A DNA stretch of 64,000 nucleotides from Streptomyces diacarni (GCF_003323715.1 NZ_QOIN01000024.1:96449-160448), one strand, 5' to 3'. Positions 38,545 through 51,287 are shown, counted from the first letter of the stretch. The notes: generated by a model from the sequence alone, not told the origin. Translations and numbers: made by a program.

Positions 38545-40734
38545 ATGAGCGATACACAGCTGCGACGAGACGCCGACGCGGTGCTGGCCGATCTCGTCGG
38601 CGACAAAGAAGGCACGGCCAAACTGCGCCCGGACCAGTGGCGGGCCATCGAGGCACTGGTGGCCGAGCGTAAGCGCGCACTGGTGGTACAGCGCACTGGC
38701 TGGGGCAAGTCAGCCGTGTACTTCGTGGCGACGGCTCTCCTGCGCAAGCAGGGATCGGGACCAACGGTGATCGTCTCTCCCCTGCTGGCCCTGATGCGCA
38801 ACCAGGTGGAGGCAGCCGCACGAGCCGGTATCCGCGCCCGCACCATCAACTCGTCGAATCCCGAGGAGTGGCAGGCGATCGAGGCGGAAGTGGGTCTCGG
38901 AGAGGTCGACGTACTGCTGGTCAGCCCCGAGCGTCTCAACAACCCCGATTTCCGGGACAACGTGCTTCCGAGCCTGACCGCTTCCACCGGACTCCTGGTC
39001 GTGGACGAAGCCCACTGCATCTCCGACTGGGGCCACGACTTCCGTCCCGACTACCGCAGGCTGCGCACCATGCTCGCCGAGTTGCCATCCGGCGTTCCGG
39101 TGCTCGCGACGACCGCCACGGCCAACGCACGCGTCACAGCTGATGTGGCCGAGCAGCTCGGCACGGGCGGCGCGGGTGACGACGAAGGCATGTCCACCGG
39201 CTCCGCACCCGCACTGGTGCTTCGCGGACCGCTCGACCGGGAGAGCCTCAGCCTCAGCGTGCTGCGCTTGCCGGACGCTTCGCATCGGCTCGCCTGGCTG
39301 GGAGAGCACCTTGGCTCCTTGCCGGGTTCGGGCATCATCTACACCCTGACGGTGGCCGCCGCCGAGGAGGTCACGGCATTCCTGCGCCAGTGCGGACACG
39401 AGGTCGCCTCCTACACGGGCAGGACGGAGAACGCCGATCGCGAAGCCGCTGAGGCAGACCTCCTGGCCAACCGTGTGAAGGCCTTGGTCGCGACATCGGC
39501 CCTGGGCATGGGCTTCGACAAACCCGACCTCGGCTTTGTCGTCCATCTCGGTTCGCCTTCCTCCCCCATCGCCTACTACCAGCAGGTGGGCCGCGCCGGC
39601 CGCGGTGTGGAACACGCGGAGGTCCTCCTGCTGCCAGGGCAGGAGGACGAAGCGATCTGGCGGTACTTCGCCTCGCTCGCCTTTCCCGCCGAGGAACAGG
39701 TGCGGCGCACGCTCGACGTGCTCGCTGCATCGGGCGGCCCGATGTCCTTGCCCGCTCTGGAGCCCCGCGTCGAGCTCCGCAGGTCACGGCTGGAGATGAT
39801 GCTGAAGGTTCTCGATGTCGACGGTGCCGTCCGGCGAGTCAAAGGTGGTTGGGTAGCCACTGGGGCACCGTGGCGGTACGAGACCGACCGGTACCAGTGG
39901 GTGGAGCGCCAGCGGCTGGCCGAGCAGCGCGCCATGCGCGGCTATGCCGAGACCACCGACTGCCGCATGGAGTTCTTGCGCAGGGAGCTGGACGACGACA
40001 AGGCAGCACCCTGCGGCAGATGCGACAACTGCGCCGGCGCCCGGTTCAGCGCGACGGTCGGTGAGGCCTCGGTCGTGGCCGCCAAGGGTGAGCTGCGGAG
40101 GCCGGGGGTACGAATCGAGCCACGTCGGATGTGGCCGACCGGCATGCCGTCGGTCGGCATGGATCTCAAGGGCCGCATCCCCGCACAGCAGCAAGCGGCA
40201 CCCGGGCGGGCGCTCGGGCGGCTCTCGGACATCGGCTGGGGAAACAGACTGCGTCCGCTGCTGGCCGAGCAGGCAGGGGACGGCCCCGTACCCGACGACG
40301 TGTTGCAGGGCGCGGTGACGGTGCTTGCGGACTGGGCGAAGGCACCAGGTGGCTGGGCGACAGAGGGACCGGAAGCGTTGGCGCGTCCAGCGGGGGTCGT
40401 CGCCATCGAGTCCCGAACTCGACCGCGGCTTGTGCGGTCGTTCGCGGAACGGATCGCCGACATCGGCCGCATGCCACTTCTGGGAGCGGTGGCCTGCGCT
40501 GACGAGTTCGGCCTGCTCAACGGCCCCCGGAGCAACGGAGCCCAGCGCCTGCGTGCGGTGCATGACACGCTCACGATGCCGCCGGAGCTGGCCGCGTCCA
40601 TGGCTGCCGTGGACGGCCCGGTGCTTCTGATCGACGACTACACCGACACCGGCTGGACTATCACCGTGGCAGCCCGAATGCTCCGGGAGGCCGGCGCGAA
40701 GGAGGTGCTGCCACTGGTTTTGGCGGCGCAGTGA
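38545..40734 (+). CDS. RecQ-family ATP-dependent DNA helicase with C-terminal phosphoribosyltransferase-like domain
   Basis: A 729-residue SF2 helicase fusion. The N-terminal 350 residues are a RecQ-type core: P-loop QRTGWGKSA, DEAH in VVDEAHCISDWGHDFRP, and motif VI YYQQVGRAGRG. A zinc-binding region follows (CRMEFLRRELDD, then CGRCDNC). The HRDC domain is not evident. The last 200 residues resemble ComFC-type phosphoribosyltransferases: a paired block VVAIESRTRPRLVRSFAERI and a clear PRPP-binding loop DDYTDTGWT at 697-705. ATG at 38545 by family start; upstream in-frame extension lies in the promoter region. Confidence 0.88.
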   Translation: MSDTQLRRDADAVLADLVGDKEGTAKLRPDQWRAIEALVAERKRALVVQRTGWGKSAVYFVATALLRKQGSGPTVIVSPLLALMRNQVEAAARAGIRARTINSSNPEEWQAIEAEVGLGEVDVLLVSPERLNNPDFRDNVLPSLTASTGLLVVDEAHCISDWGHDFRPDYRRLRTMLAELPSGVPVLATTATANARVTADVAEQLGTGGAGDDEGMSTGSAPALVLRGPLDRESLSLSVLRLPDASHRLAWLGEHLGSLPGSGIIYTLTVAAAEEVTAFLRQCGHEVASYTGRTENADREAAEADLLANRVKALVATSALGMGFDKPDLGFVVHLGSPSSPIAYYQQVGRAGRGVEHAEVLLLPGQEDEAIWRYFASLAFPAEEQVRRTLDVLAASGGPMSLPALEPRVELRRSRLEMMLKVLDVDGAVRRVKGGWVATGAPWRYETDRYQWVERQRLAEQRAMRGYAETTDCRMEFLRRELDDDKAAPCGRCDNCAGARFSATVGEASVVAAKGELRRPGVRIEPRRMWPTGMPSVGMDLKGRIPAQQQAAPGRALGRLSDIGWGNRLRPLLAEQAGDGPVPDDVLQGAVTVLADWAKAPGGWATEGPEALARPAGVVAIESRTRPRLVRSFAERIADIGRMPLLGAVACADEFGLLNGPRSNGAQRLRAVHDTLTMPPELAASMAAVDGPVLLIDDYTDTGWTITVAARMLREAGAKEVLPLVLAAQ

Positions 40735-40998
40735 AGAAGAGTGGCCCTCCCTCCTCTCGCGGAACCAACCCCCGACCCGCACCCAGGGGGGAGCCGAGTG
40801 ACAGGCGGACGCGACCACCGGCTCGTCGAAGACAGCACCGTCCTCACTCGTTCGAGGAAGGGAGACACGGGAGGGGAGACAGGAGGCTCAGCGGGAATAA
40901 GGGGAGAGACAGCCGCAGGAGGCCCGGTGGTGCGCTCCGTGTTCGCCGCCGCCCCGCCCAGCGCTACAGAGGGGAACAGCACGAGCGGAGGAGAGAGG

Positions 40999-41559
40999 GT
41001 GACCTTCGGTTCTGTTTCAGAGCCCGTTGCGGGACCCGGTCGCGGCTTGGCACCACATGCCCGCCGTGTGGTGCGGCTCGCGGAGTGGGTGGCCGCCGCC
41101 ACCCCGCTGCCGCAAGATCCGCAGGCTGTGGTGGACGGGTTGTGCACACTTCACCTGCCGCGCCCGCCGACCACCGTGCTGGGGGTGCTCGGGTATGACG
41201 AACGGCTCGTCGCCAGCGCGTCGTTCAGCCTGGAGCGCTCGCGGCCGGACGGATGGGAGTACCGCAACGCACTGCTGGATCCGCTCCGCCGGATCACCCC
41301 GCACGACCTCCGCCGACGGGTCCCCTCCCGCACGGCAGTGCTGCTGTGCGCTCGGTTCGGAGAGTCCGGGTGGACGACGGTGGACGGTGCCTGGATGTGG
41401 GGACTGCGTGACGCCTGCACGCTCCATGGCTTGCGCTGCGGCGCCTACATCACGCTGACGTCGTCCGGGTGGCGGATCCTCGGAGCGCACCGCAGCGGCC
41501 GATCGCCCAGCGCCACGACAGTGTCGGGACTTCTCGGCGACTGTTCCGGCGCAGCCTGA
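40999..41559 (+). CDS. Conserved hypothetical protein
   Basis: I do not recognise a named family. The 186-residue product has a conserved-looking core of mixed alpha/beta character (HARRVVRLAEWVAAAT, then YDERLVASASFSLERSRPDG). GTG at 40999 is chosen because GGAGG lies 7 nt upstream; the frame is open to 40741 but that part is low-complexity. No signal peptide or membrane helix. It follows the RecQ-like gene on the same strand but is about 265 bases away. Confidence 0.65.
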   Translation: MTFGSVSEPVAGPGRGLAPHARRVVRLAEWVAAATPLPQDPQAVVDGLCTLHLPRPPTTVLGVLGYDERLVASASFSLERSRPDGWEYRNALLDPLRRITPHDLRRRVPSRTAVLLCARFGESGWTTVDGAWMWGLRDACTLHGLRCGAYITLTSSGWRILGAHRSGRSPSATTVSGLLGDCSGAA

Positions 41560-41680
41560 AGCCGGTCGGCGGAGCCCGCGGTCCGCAGCTCCGCTTCGCA
41601 GGTCCGGCATCCCCGTGGCCGTGAGCACCCAGCAGGTGAAGGCAGAAGGCCCGTGGCCGGGAGCAGCACGGCTCACGGGG

Positions 41681-42304
41681 TCAGAGCAAGGCGCGCAGAC
41701 GCTCGGGATCACCGCAGACGATGAGCTTTTCCGTGGCCTTCTCCAGTGCGGCGGGCAGCGCGGCGGCAGCCTCCGGGTCGGTGCCTCCGTTGACGGCCAG
41801 CAGCACGACCGCGCGCTGGCTGGTGCGGGACAGGGAGGAGGTGTGCGCGCAGAAAACGTCTTCGCCAGCGGCGAGTTGGCGCCAGTACGCGTCCTCACCG
41901 AAGGAGAGCTCGTGCTCGGCCCACGGGTGCTGAGCACCGGTGGTCAGCAGCAAAATCTCTGCGGGCGCACGGCCCTCGTCGAGGAGCTTGTCGACGGTTT
42001 CGTCGGCGACCTCCACGGCGGTGGCATCGCTCGCGGCGACCAGTTGGATCTGCGCCGTGCCGGACGCTGACGGTGCGTTCGGAGCGGGCTTGGCGGGCGC
42101 GGAGCTCTGGCGGGGGACACCGGGGCGGCCGGGGGTACTGGGGCCCTTGCTGTCCGATCGCGGCGGCGCGGGGCGCGGAGTGGAACGCGGACCTGGAATG
42201 GGGTTCGCGGTGCGTGATGCCTGTGGTGTTCGGGACGCTCCCGCGGAAGTGCGGGTGTCCGGGACGCTCTCGTAAATCTGTGACTCCTCGGGAGTGAGAG
42301 GCAT
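41681..42304 (-). CDS. Hypothetical protein, possibly a helicase C-terminal-like remnant
   Basis: A 207-residue product. The first 85 residues are Pro/Ser/Ala-rich and probably disordered. The rest (AQIQLVAASDATAVEVADET onward, ending EKLIVCGDPERLRALL) resembles the C-terminal RecA-like segment of UvrD-type helicases, in which a similar VCGDPE end is common. It has no Walker motifs of its own. The start ATG 42304 was preferred over an upstream start by 51 bases. The likeness to UvrD is weak and needs a profile search. Confidence 0.55.
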   Translation of the reverse strand: MPLTPEESQIYESVPDTRTSAGASRTPQASRTANPIPGPRSTPRPAPPRSDSKGPSTPGRPGVPRQSSAPAKPAPNAPSASGTAQIQLVAASDATAVEVADETVDKLLDEGRAPAEILLLTTGAQHPWAEHELSFGEDAYWRQLAAGEDVFCAHTSSLSRTSQRAVVLLAVNGGTDPEAAAALPAALEKATEKLIVCGDPERLRALL

Positions 42305-42413
42305 GGGATGTTGTCTATCAAATGCAAGAAACAGCAGTGTCAGCGGGTTCGGCATGCCGGGCTATTCCCGGATCGGGACCGGACTTCGCGACGGAGCCGC
42401 CCTGCGGCGGGGT

Positions 42414-43091
42414 TCAAAAGAGACCGATCTGTTCCACTGGCTCGATCCGGTTGCGCTTGAGGTGCTTCCAACGGGTCAGGGCGTCCATGTAGGCCCAGGA
42501 CAGTCGATGGTGGGGAGTGGGCCCGCTCTCTTCCAGGGCCGCCTTGTGCACGGGCGAGGGATAGCCCGCGTTGTCCTGGAAGGCGAACTCCTCGTGTTCG
42601 GGCGCGAGTTCGGTCATGAGCGCGTCTCGGCGCACCTTGGCGATGACCGAGGCGGCGGCGACAGCGACACACGACTGATCGCCCTTGATGACGGTGCGGA
42701 CCCGCCAGGGTGCCCCGAGGTAGTCGTGCTTGCCGTCGAGGATCACGGCGTGGGGCCGTTCGGGCAGGCCGTCCAGTGCGCGGATGGCGGCGAGCCGGAG
42801 AGCAGCGGTCATACCGTGGGCGTCGATCTCCTCCGGGGTGGAGTGACCGAGGGAGTAGGCGGTGACCCAGTTGGTCAGTTCCGCGGCCAGCTCGCTGCGG
42901 CGGGGCTCGGGGATGAGTTTGGAGTCGGTCAGGCCGGCTGGAGGGCGACGAAGGCCTGTGATCGCGGCACAGACCGTGACGGGTCCGGCCCACGCTCCGC
43001 GACCGACCTCGTCCACTCCAGCAACGATCTTGGCACCCGTGGTGGCGCGGATCGAGCGCTCGACGCGATGGGTTGGGGACTCGTACGGCAT
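42414..43091 (-). CDS. rnhB: Ribonuclease HII
   Basis: Type 2 RNase H, which removes ribonucleotides and RNA primers from RNA-DNA hybrids. The 225-residue product has the catalytic [11 protein letters not shown] motif with Asp27 and Glu28, GLTDSKLI, and the later [12 protein letters not shown]sp motif. Start [10 protein letters not shown] by family length. Upstream of it lies a hypothetical gene's gap of 167 bases. Confidence 0.95.
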   Translation of the reverse strand: MPYESPTHRVERSIRATTGAKIVAGVDEVGRGAWAGPVTVCAAITGLRRPPAGLTDSKLIPEPRRSELAAELTNWVTAYSLGHSTPEEIDAHGMTAALRLAAIRALDGLPERPHAVILDGKHDYLGAPWRVRTVIKGDQSCVAVAAASVIAKVRRDALMTELAPEHEEFAFQDNAGYPSPVHKAALEESGPTPHHRLSWAYMDALTRWKHLKRNRIEPVEQIGLF

Positions 43092-43258
43092 GGCAATACC
43101 AAGCGTATCCGCTGGGGGCGCGGCCAGTTCACGGGACTCCCGTTTTGATGCCGCGAGTAAGGCGGAAAGGAAGCCTCGCTCGCGGAAAGGGACGCATTGG
43201 TGACTCAGAGTCCACGAAATGGGGTGGTGGGGTCCGCCGGCGCGGGTTACCGGGAGTC

Positions 43259-44458
43259 TCACTCCAGGTTTTCCACGAGCCAGGGTGGAAAGCCCTCGGT
43301 TCGCGCGTCCCACTCCTCGGGAGGGGCGGCGGGGCCACCGGCCGCCACGACGCCGCCGACGATGGCGCAGGTGGTGTCCACGTCCCCTCCGGCTCCGGCG
43401 GTGGTCCACACGGCGGCGCGGAAGTCGCCCAGGTGCCGGGCAGCGGCCCACAGGGTGAAAGGCACGGTGTCCTGTGTGCTGGTGCGTCGGCCACAGCCGA
43501 GGACGGCTGCCACCGTGCCGACGTCGGAGTAGTCGAGCAGGTCGATGGCGCGGCGCAGCCCCGCGTGTACGGCGCTCCGGGGCACGTGCTTCAGGACTTC
43601 GAGCAGAAGAGTCTCGGCCATGAGAGGTGCCGTCGAGCCCGCGCCGGTTGCCCGTTGTCCACGGGTGGCGGGCGGGTCCTGGTGAGCCGTCGGCTCGTCG
43701 GACGCCCGTCCTTCGGCGGGGGTCCGACCCGCACCTTGGGCCTGTCCCTCAGCGGTAGGCCCGGGGCCCTCGCCCTGGACCGGTCGCGGAACGGAGGTGG
43801 ACAGGCCCTCACCCTGGACCGGTCGCGAAGCGGAGGCGGGCGGTTCGTCGCCGTGGACCGGCCGCAAGGCGGAGGAGGCGGCAGGGGCGGCCGTGGCGGA
43901 ACGGTCGTGGGCGTCGGCGGCGACGAGAGCCGCGGCAGCCGCGACGGCTCGGGTGCCGGCGACGGCCTCCGGGTGCCGGTGGGTGACCTCAGCGGAGCGT
44001 GCGGCTTCGTCGGCCGCCCGGTCCGGGTCGTCGGCGAACCAGGCGCCCAGCGGGGCCACCCGCATGGCACCGCCGTTGCCCCAGGAGCCCTGCCCGTCGA
44101 AGAGGGAGGAGGCCAGCTCACGCCAGTCTCCACCCTCCTGGCGGATGAGGCGCAGCATTCTGTTCACCGCGGGGCCGTAGCCGCGGTCGAAGTCGTGGTG
44201 TGTCGCGAAGGAGGCGGCCAGCGCGTCCTGGTCGGCACTTCCGTGCCTGGCGAGTACAGCCACCAGGGAGGCCGCCATCTCGGTGTCGTCGGTCCACTGC
44301 CACCGCCCTGGCGGCAGCTCGCGACGTCGGAGGAAGGGGAGGTTGTCCGGTATGAAGAACTGGGAGCCCAGGGCGTCGCCGACGGCCAGGCCACGCAGGC
44401 TGGCCAGGGCGCGGGAGATCCGCTCGGCAGCTACGGGATCGGGGATTCGATCACTCAT
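43259..44458 (-). CDS. ADP-ribosylglycohydrolase family protein
   Basis: A 399-residue protein of the ADP-ribosylglycohydrolase (DraG/ARH) family, which cleaves ADP-ribose from proteins or small molecules. The metal-binding motifs WTDDTEMA near residue 55 and the C-terminal AGGDVDTT are both intact. A low-complexity insertion of about 90 residues (about 195-285) carries repeats of an RPVQGEG type. Last gene of a likely pair with the histidine phosphatase 12 bases upstream. Confidence 0.9.
   Translation of the reverse strand: MSDRIPDPVAAERISRALASLRGLAVGDALGSQFFIPDNLPFLRRRELPPGRWQWTDDTEMAASLVAVLARHGSADQDALAASFATHHDFDRGYGPAVNRMLRLIRQEGGDWRELASSLFDGQGSWGNGGAMRVAPLGAWFADDPDRAADEAARSAEVTHRHPEAVAGTRAVAAAAALVAADAHDRSATAAPAASSALRPVHGDEPPASASRPVQGEGLSTSVPRPVQGEGPGPTAEGQAQGAGRTPAEGRASDEPTAHQDPPATRGQRATGAGSTAPLMAETLLLEVLKHVPRSAVHAGLRRAIDLLDYSDVGTVAAVLGCGRRTSTQDTVPFTLWAAARHLGDFRAAVWTTAGAGGDVDTTCAIVGGVVAAGGPAAPPEEWDARTEGFPPWLVENLE
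43795..43866 (-). repeat. In-frame tandem repeats in the ADP-ribosylglycohydrolase insertion
   Basis: Imperfect repeats of a CCCTGGACCGGTCGCG-like unit encode the peptide repeat RPVQGEG/RPVHGDE. Confidence 0.6.
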
Positions 44459-44470
44459 GTCTTGCCGATG

Positions 44471-45130
44471 CTAGCCGGAACTTCCGTACGGGCGAGGCGT
44501 TTGCCAGCGTTCGAAGGGCCGGTCGAGGTGGTAGCGGCCTTCCGGACCGAGGAGGAGGGTGCGCATCTCACCGTTGCGGGGATTGGAGAGGCATTCGAAC
44601 TCCTCGACGGTCCAGTGGAACCAGCGCATGCAGAACAGTCGCATGGTGAGCCCGTGGGTGACGAGGAGAACGTTGGGCGGATTGTCGTGGGCTTCGAAGC
44701 TGCGCCACAGGCTCTCGAGGAAGGCACCGACACGGTCGTAGACGTCGGCACCGGATTCGCCCTGGGCGAAGCGGTAGAAGAAGTGCCCGTAGGCATCGCG
44801 GTACTTCTTCTGCTGCCGCACGTCCTGCCGGTCCTGCCAGTTGCCCCAGTCCTGTTCGCGCAGCCGTGGCTCTTCGCGGACGCGCACCTGGGCCGGCCCC
44901 ATGCCGAGTGCGGCGAGGGTTTCGCGAGTGCGACGGTAGGGCGACACGTAGGCGGAGACGCGTTCGCCGTCGAACAACTCGCGCAGTTGCTTGCCGGCCT
45001 CATCGGCCTGCCGCGCACCGCGCTCGGTCAGTGGCAGTGCGTGGTCGGGTACGCGCTCGTAGATGCTGTCGTCGGAGTTTCCCTCCGACTCTCCGTGGCG
45101 GAGGAGGACGATACGACGTGGACGCGCCAT
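44471..45130 (-). CDS. Histidine phosphatase (phosphoglycerate mutase-like) family protein
   Basis: A 219-residue branch-1 histidine phosphatase. The catalytic LLRHGESEGN motif is at the N-terminus and the second His is in LLVTHGLTMR. The gene stops 12 bases before the ADP-ribosylglycohydrolase gene start, so co-transcription is likely. Start MARPRRIVLLRHGE was chosen over an ATG three codons upstream. Substrate unknown. Confidence 0.9.
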   Translation of the reverse strand: MARPRRIVLLRHGESEGNSDDSIYERVPDHALPLTERGARQADEAGKQLRELFDGERVSAYVSPYRRTRETLAALGMGPAQVRVREEPRLREQDWGNWQDRQDVRQQKKYRDAYGHFFYRFAQGESGADVYDRVGAFLESLWRSFEAHDNPPNVLLVTHGLTMRLFCMRWFHWTVEEFECLSNPRNGEMRTLLLGPEGRYHLDRPFERWQTPRPYGSSG

Positions 45131-45184
45131 GGGCTCCACCCTAGGCCAGTCGGCTCCAGGTCAGACGGCCGGACGTCCGCACGC

Positions 45185-45793
45185 TCAAACGGTCCAGGAG
45201 GGCTCCAGGTCGATGACGTCACCGGCCACGTGGGTGACGTCGGCACCGGTCTGGGCCCGCAGCGCCAGGCGTTCCACCCGCTCGACCCGGTATTTTCCGT
45301 ACTCGGCGGTGGAGTCCCACATGGAAAGCACCAGGAACTCGTCCTCTGTGTTCGCTTGCGCGAACACGCCGCGCAGCATGCCGGGAGAGCCCGCCATGGC
45401 CGGGTTCCACACCTTCTCCTGCATCAGCGTGTAGTGCTCGATCCTCTCGGGTCGCACCCGGCAGTGGGCCACGCGCAGCAGGTCGGCGTCGGTGAACACG
45501 GGACGGAAGCCGGTTTTGACGTCGAACCGGTACTCGAAGAGCCTGACCTGCATCTCCTTGTAGGTACCGACCTGCGAGGCGTGCAGGCGGTCGTGGGATC
45601 GCGCCATGAAGGAGTCGTAGAAGGCCCGGCTCTCCCAGAATCCGAAGAGGTGGACGACACCGTTCTTGGCCCGGCTCCACCCGCCGCCCTGCCCACGGAA
45701 GCCCGGCTCTCCGAGCAGTCCCGCCCATTTCCGCTGTGCCCGTGCGAAGCCCGGGCGGTCGACGACGGTGCAGCGCATCCACTTGACCAGCAC
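45185..45793 (-). CDS. DUF4937 (YdbC-like) family protein
   Basis: A 202-residue protein made of two ferredoxin-like/antibiotic-monooxygenase-like alpha-beta halves, marked by VVHLFGFWESRAFYDSFM in the first half and EFLVLSMWDSTAEYGKYR in the second. Homologues start MLVKWIRCTV. Its function is not known. It is 54 bases upstream of the phosphatase gene on the same strand. Confidence 0.78.
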   Translation of the reverse strand: MLVKWMRCTVVDRPGFARAQRKWAGLLGEPGFRGQGGGWSRAKNGVVHLFGFWESRAFYDSFMARSHDRLHASQVGTYKEMQVRLFEYRFDVKTGFRPVFTDADLLRVAHCRVRPERIEHYTLMQEKVWNPAMAGSPGMLRGVFAQANTEDEFLVLSMWDSTAEYGKYRVERVERLALRAQTGADVTHVAGDVIDLEPSWTV

Positions 45794-46038
45794 CGCGCCA
45801 TCGTACGGCCATCTCAGCGACCCCCGGCCCCGGCGGCAGCTCCCCGGCGGCGACCTCGCACTGGCGTACTACGGGCCGTGCCCGGTGGCACGGATCGGAC
45901 CGCTGCCACGGCCCTCCCCGGCAGCGGCCTCGACACGCGCGGAGGCGGAGGACGGCGCTATCAACCGTCCCCCGCCTCACTCTCACGCGGGTGTTACCTC
46001 CCCGCTTCCACGCGGGTCACGCGGGTCTCCCTCGGGGC

Positions 46039-48942
<2,904 letters not shown>

Positions 48943-48955
48943 TCCGCCTCCCTGT

Positions 48956-48980
48956 ATGGGGCATAACGCCCCAACATGCC
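48956..48980 (-). other. Hairpin just upstream of nrdJ
   Basis: Seven-base arms GGGGCAT/ATGCCCC (48956-48962, 48974-48980), 13-37 nt before the nrdJ start, in the nrdR-nrdJ gap. It could be a translation-affecting or processing structure. Confidence 0.35.
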
Positions 48981-49130
48981 CCGGTTCTTCCCCGAGAACT
49001 GTGCCTGTCTGGTGACCCGGACACAGTGCGTGCCCAGGCCAGGTCTCTGTGATGTGCCGGGTTCCCCCGGCCTGTCGCCGGTCTCTCCTCCGGCTTTGCC
49101 GGCCCCGCGCGCGGGCGGTGCCGGGGCCGC

Positions 49131-49754
49131 TCAGTCGGCGGCGGCTGACGCGGGGGCGCCGTCGGCCCCGCGGGCCCTGGCTCCGTCCCCGCCGGGCTCG
49201 TCACCCGTCATTTCGCCGGTGCCGTCGGCTTCACCGGCCCCATGGGCCCGCTCGCCGTCGCCGACCGGGAGGCCGGCGTTCGCCCGGGTCCCGGGGACGG
49301 GAGCGGACGGATGCGCCTCGCGCAGGTCGGCTATGGCCGCCTCGAAGTCCTCCAGCGACTCGAAGGCCTTGTAGACGGAGGCGAAGCGCAGGTAGGCGAC
49401 CAGGTCCAGGTCCTGCAGGGGGCCGAGTATGGCCAGTCCGACATCGTGCGTGGACAGCTCCGCGCTTCCGGTGGCCCGGACGGCCTCCTCCACCTTCTGC
49501 CCCAACTGGGCGAGGGCGTCCTCGGTGACTGGGCGGCCCTGGCAGGCCTTACGAACGCCGGCGATCACCTTGTCCCTGCTGAACGGCTCGGTGACACCGC
49601 TCCGCTTGATCACCGTGAGTGATGCATTCTCCACGGTGGTGAAGCGGCGGGAGCAGTGGGGACACTGGCGACGCCGCCTGATGGCCGCGCCGTCATCGGC
49701 CGTACGGCTGTCGACCACGCGACTGTCCGGATGCCGGCAGAAGGGGCAGCGCAT
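49131..49754 (-). CDS. nrdR: Transcriptional repressor NrdR
   Basis: The ribonucleotide-reductase repressor, which senses (d)ATP through an ATP-cone. The 207-residue product has a zinc ribbon at the N-terminus ([15 protein letters not shown] and CPHC) and the ATP-cone (about 48-135). It is longer than the usual 150-180 residues through an Ala/Gly/Asp-rich C-terminal tail of about 55. Start MRCPFC is certain. Two NrdR-box-like palindromes 31 bp apart lie upstream. Confidence 0.94.
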   Translation of the reverse strand: MRCPFCRHPDSRVVDSRTADDGAAIRRRRQCPHCSRRFTTVENASLTVIKRSGVTEPFSRDKVIAGVRKACQGRPVTEDALAQLGQKVEEAVRATGSAELSTHDVGLAILGPLQDLDLVAYLRFASVYKAFESLEDFEAAIADLREAHPSAPVPGTRANAGLPVGDGERAHGAGEADGTGEMTGDEPGGDGARARGADGAPASAAAD

Positions 49755-49884
49755 CGTTTCCACCCTTCCAGGACTCTCGTGAGCCCTCACCGTGCATGAC
49801 AGAACACGCCTGGGCACCCCCGTCACAGGGGCCCCTCGACGGGCCACCAGCATAGGCCAAGTCTCCCGGCGTGAGCACCCGGGG

Positions 49885-49930
49885 ACCACTACTTGTGGTG
49901 GCGTGCGCTCATCAAACCACTAGATCTGGT
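49885..49930 (-). promoter_or_regulatory. nrdR: Tandem NrdR boxes
   Basis: Two palindromes with identical ends: ACCACTACTTGTGGT at 49885-49899 and ACCACTAGATCTGGT at 49916-49930. They start 31 bp apart, the spacing reported for NrdR box pairs, about 130-175 bases upstream of nrdR. Confidence 0.7.
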
Positions 49931-50412
49931 AGCCACTCGCAGAAGGAGGCCAACACGCGTGTCGCCCTTGGCGCGGGCCACGAGCCTACGCGAGGCGGGG
50001 CGGCGGGCGGGTCCCGGGGCACGCCTGCAAGACTGTGCGGAACGCCGACGGCACCTCGCGACACGATGGCGGAGCGCGACGCGCGGCGCCGGAACACGGG
50101 AGGGCGGCGTCGGCCGGGAGAAGGTCCGCCGGAGCACCCGGGCGCGTTCCGGACGGTCGGATTGACAGGAAATAGTCACAGAGAGCAACTGGCAGCGACA
50201 GAACCACAGCGGTTGGTGCCGCACCGCCGGAGGCGACGCTCGGACAACCGTACGAGCCGCCGCCCCACATAGAGGTGCGGAGGACTCCGGAAAGACGGGA
50301 GCGAAAGGCGCGCGCGGTTTCCGGAAGGTTCTGCGAAACCCGAGGGTACGAGCGACGCGCGACTTATACACCTCTGCCGCCGAAGGAGTCCGGAGAACCG
50401 CGGATTTTCACT

Positions 50413-50426
50413 CGAACGTGTGTTTG
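50413..50426 (+). promoter_or_regulatory. lexA: LexA-binding SOS box
   Basis: CGAAC-GTGT-GTTTG matches the Gram-positive/actinobacterial SOS box CGAACrnryGTTYG, 64 bases upstream of the lexA start. Confidence 0.85.
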
Positions 50427-50489
50427 GCGCAACCTTTCGAAACCAACTACCGTTGTCCGGCTAGGGAGAACTTCTCGAGAGGGGCCGAC

Positions 50490-51287
50490 GTGACCACGAC
50501 CGCTGACAGCGCCACCATCACCTCCCAGAACCGCTCAGCTCAAGCAATGGACGAAATGCAGCCGGTGAACGAGTCCGCGAACGCGGAGGGCCAGGAAGAA
50601 CAACCTGCCAAGCGCTCGCTTCCCGGCCGACCTCCAGGCATTCGAGCCGACAGTTCGGGACTCACCGACCGGCAGCGCCGGGTGATCGAGGTGATCCGTG
50701 ACTCGGTCCAGCGACGCGGTTATCCGCCGTCCATGCGGGAGATCGGCCAGGCAGTCGGGCTCTCCAGCACCTCCTCGGTGGCACACCAGCTGATGGCCCT
50801 GGAGCGCAAGGGCTTCCTGCGCCGCGACCCGCACCGGCCCCGCGCCTACGAGGTGCGCGGCTCGGACACGCCCAGCGCGGCACAGGCCGCCACCGACACC
50901 GCGGGCAAGCCGTCGGCCTCCTACGTTCCGCTGGTCGGACGCATCGCCGCGGGCGGGCCCATTCTCGCCGAGGAGTCGGTCGAGGACGTCTTTCCGCTGC
51001 CGCGCCAACTCGTCGGTGACGGTGAGCTGTTCGTCCTGAAGGTCATCGGGGACTCGATGATCGAGGCCGCCATCTGCGACGGCGACTGGGTCACCGTCCG
51101 GCGCCAGCCAGTCGCCGAGAACGGCGACATCGTCGCGGCGATGCTCGACGGCGAGGCGACCGTCAAACGCTTCAAGCGCGAGGACGGGCACGTCTGGCTG
51201 CTGCCGCACAACTCCTCGTACCAGCCGATCCCGGGTGACGACGCGACCATCCTCGGCAAGGTCGTCGCCGTGCTTCGGAGGGTCTGA
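50490..51287 (+). CDS. lexA: SOS response repressor LexA
   Basis: The DNA-damage repressor, cleaved when RecA is activated. The 265-residue product has the N-terminal winged helix ([21 protein letters not shown], positions 58-78, [13 protein letters not shown] after) and the C-terminal S24 peptidase domain: cleavage site Ala154-Gly155, Ser189 in GDSM, Lys226 in ATVKRF. The first 45 residues are an unstructured extension, common in Streptomyces. GTG start ([12 protein letters not shown]). Autoregulation is expected from the SOS box upstream. Confidence 0.96.
   Translation: MTTTADSATITSQNRSAQAMDEMQPVNESANAEGQEEQPAKRSLPGRPPGIRADSSGLTDRQRRVIEVIRDSVQRRGYPPSMREIGQAVGLSSTSSVAHQLMALERKGFLRRDPHRPRAYEVRGSDTPSAAQAATDTAGKPSASYVPLVGRIAAGGPILAEESVEDVFPLPRQLVGDGELFVLKVIGDSMIEAAICDGDWVTVRRQPVAENGDIVAAMLDGEATVKRFKREDGHVWLLPHNSSYQPIPGDDATILGKVVAVLRRV

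Larger units (their letters stand above)
49755..50489. other. Divergent nrdR-lexA intergenic region
   Basis: About 735 bases. It contains the NrdR boxes (49885-49930) and the SOS box (50413-50426). I see no supportable gene between them. Confidence 0.5.

Noticed and set aside
45900..45927. 8-bp hairpin between the DUF4937 and nrdJ genes as a terminator
   Set aside because: Short arms, no T-tract, wrong place for either gene; left out.
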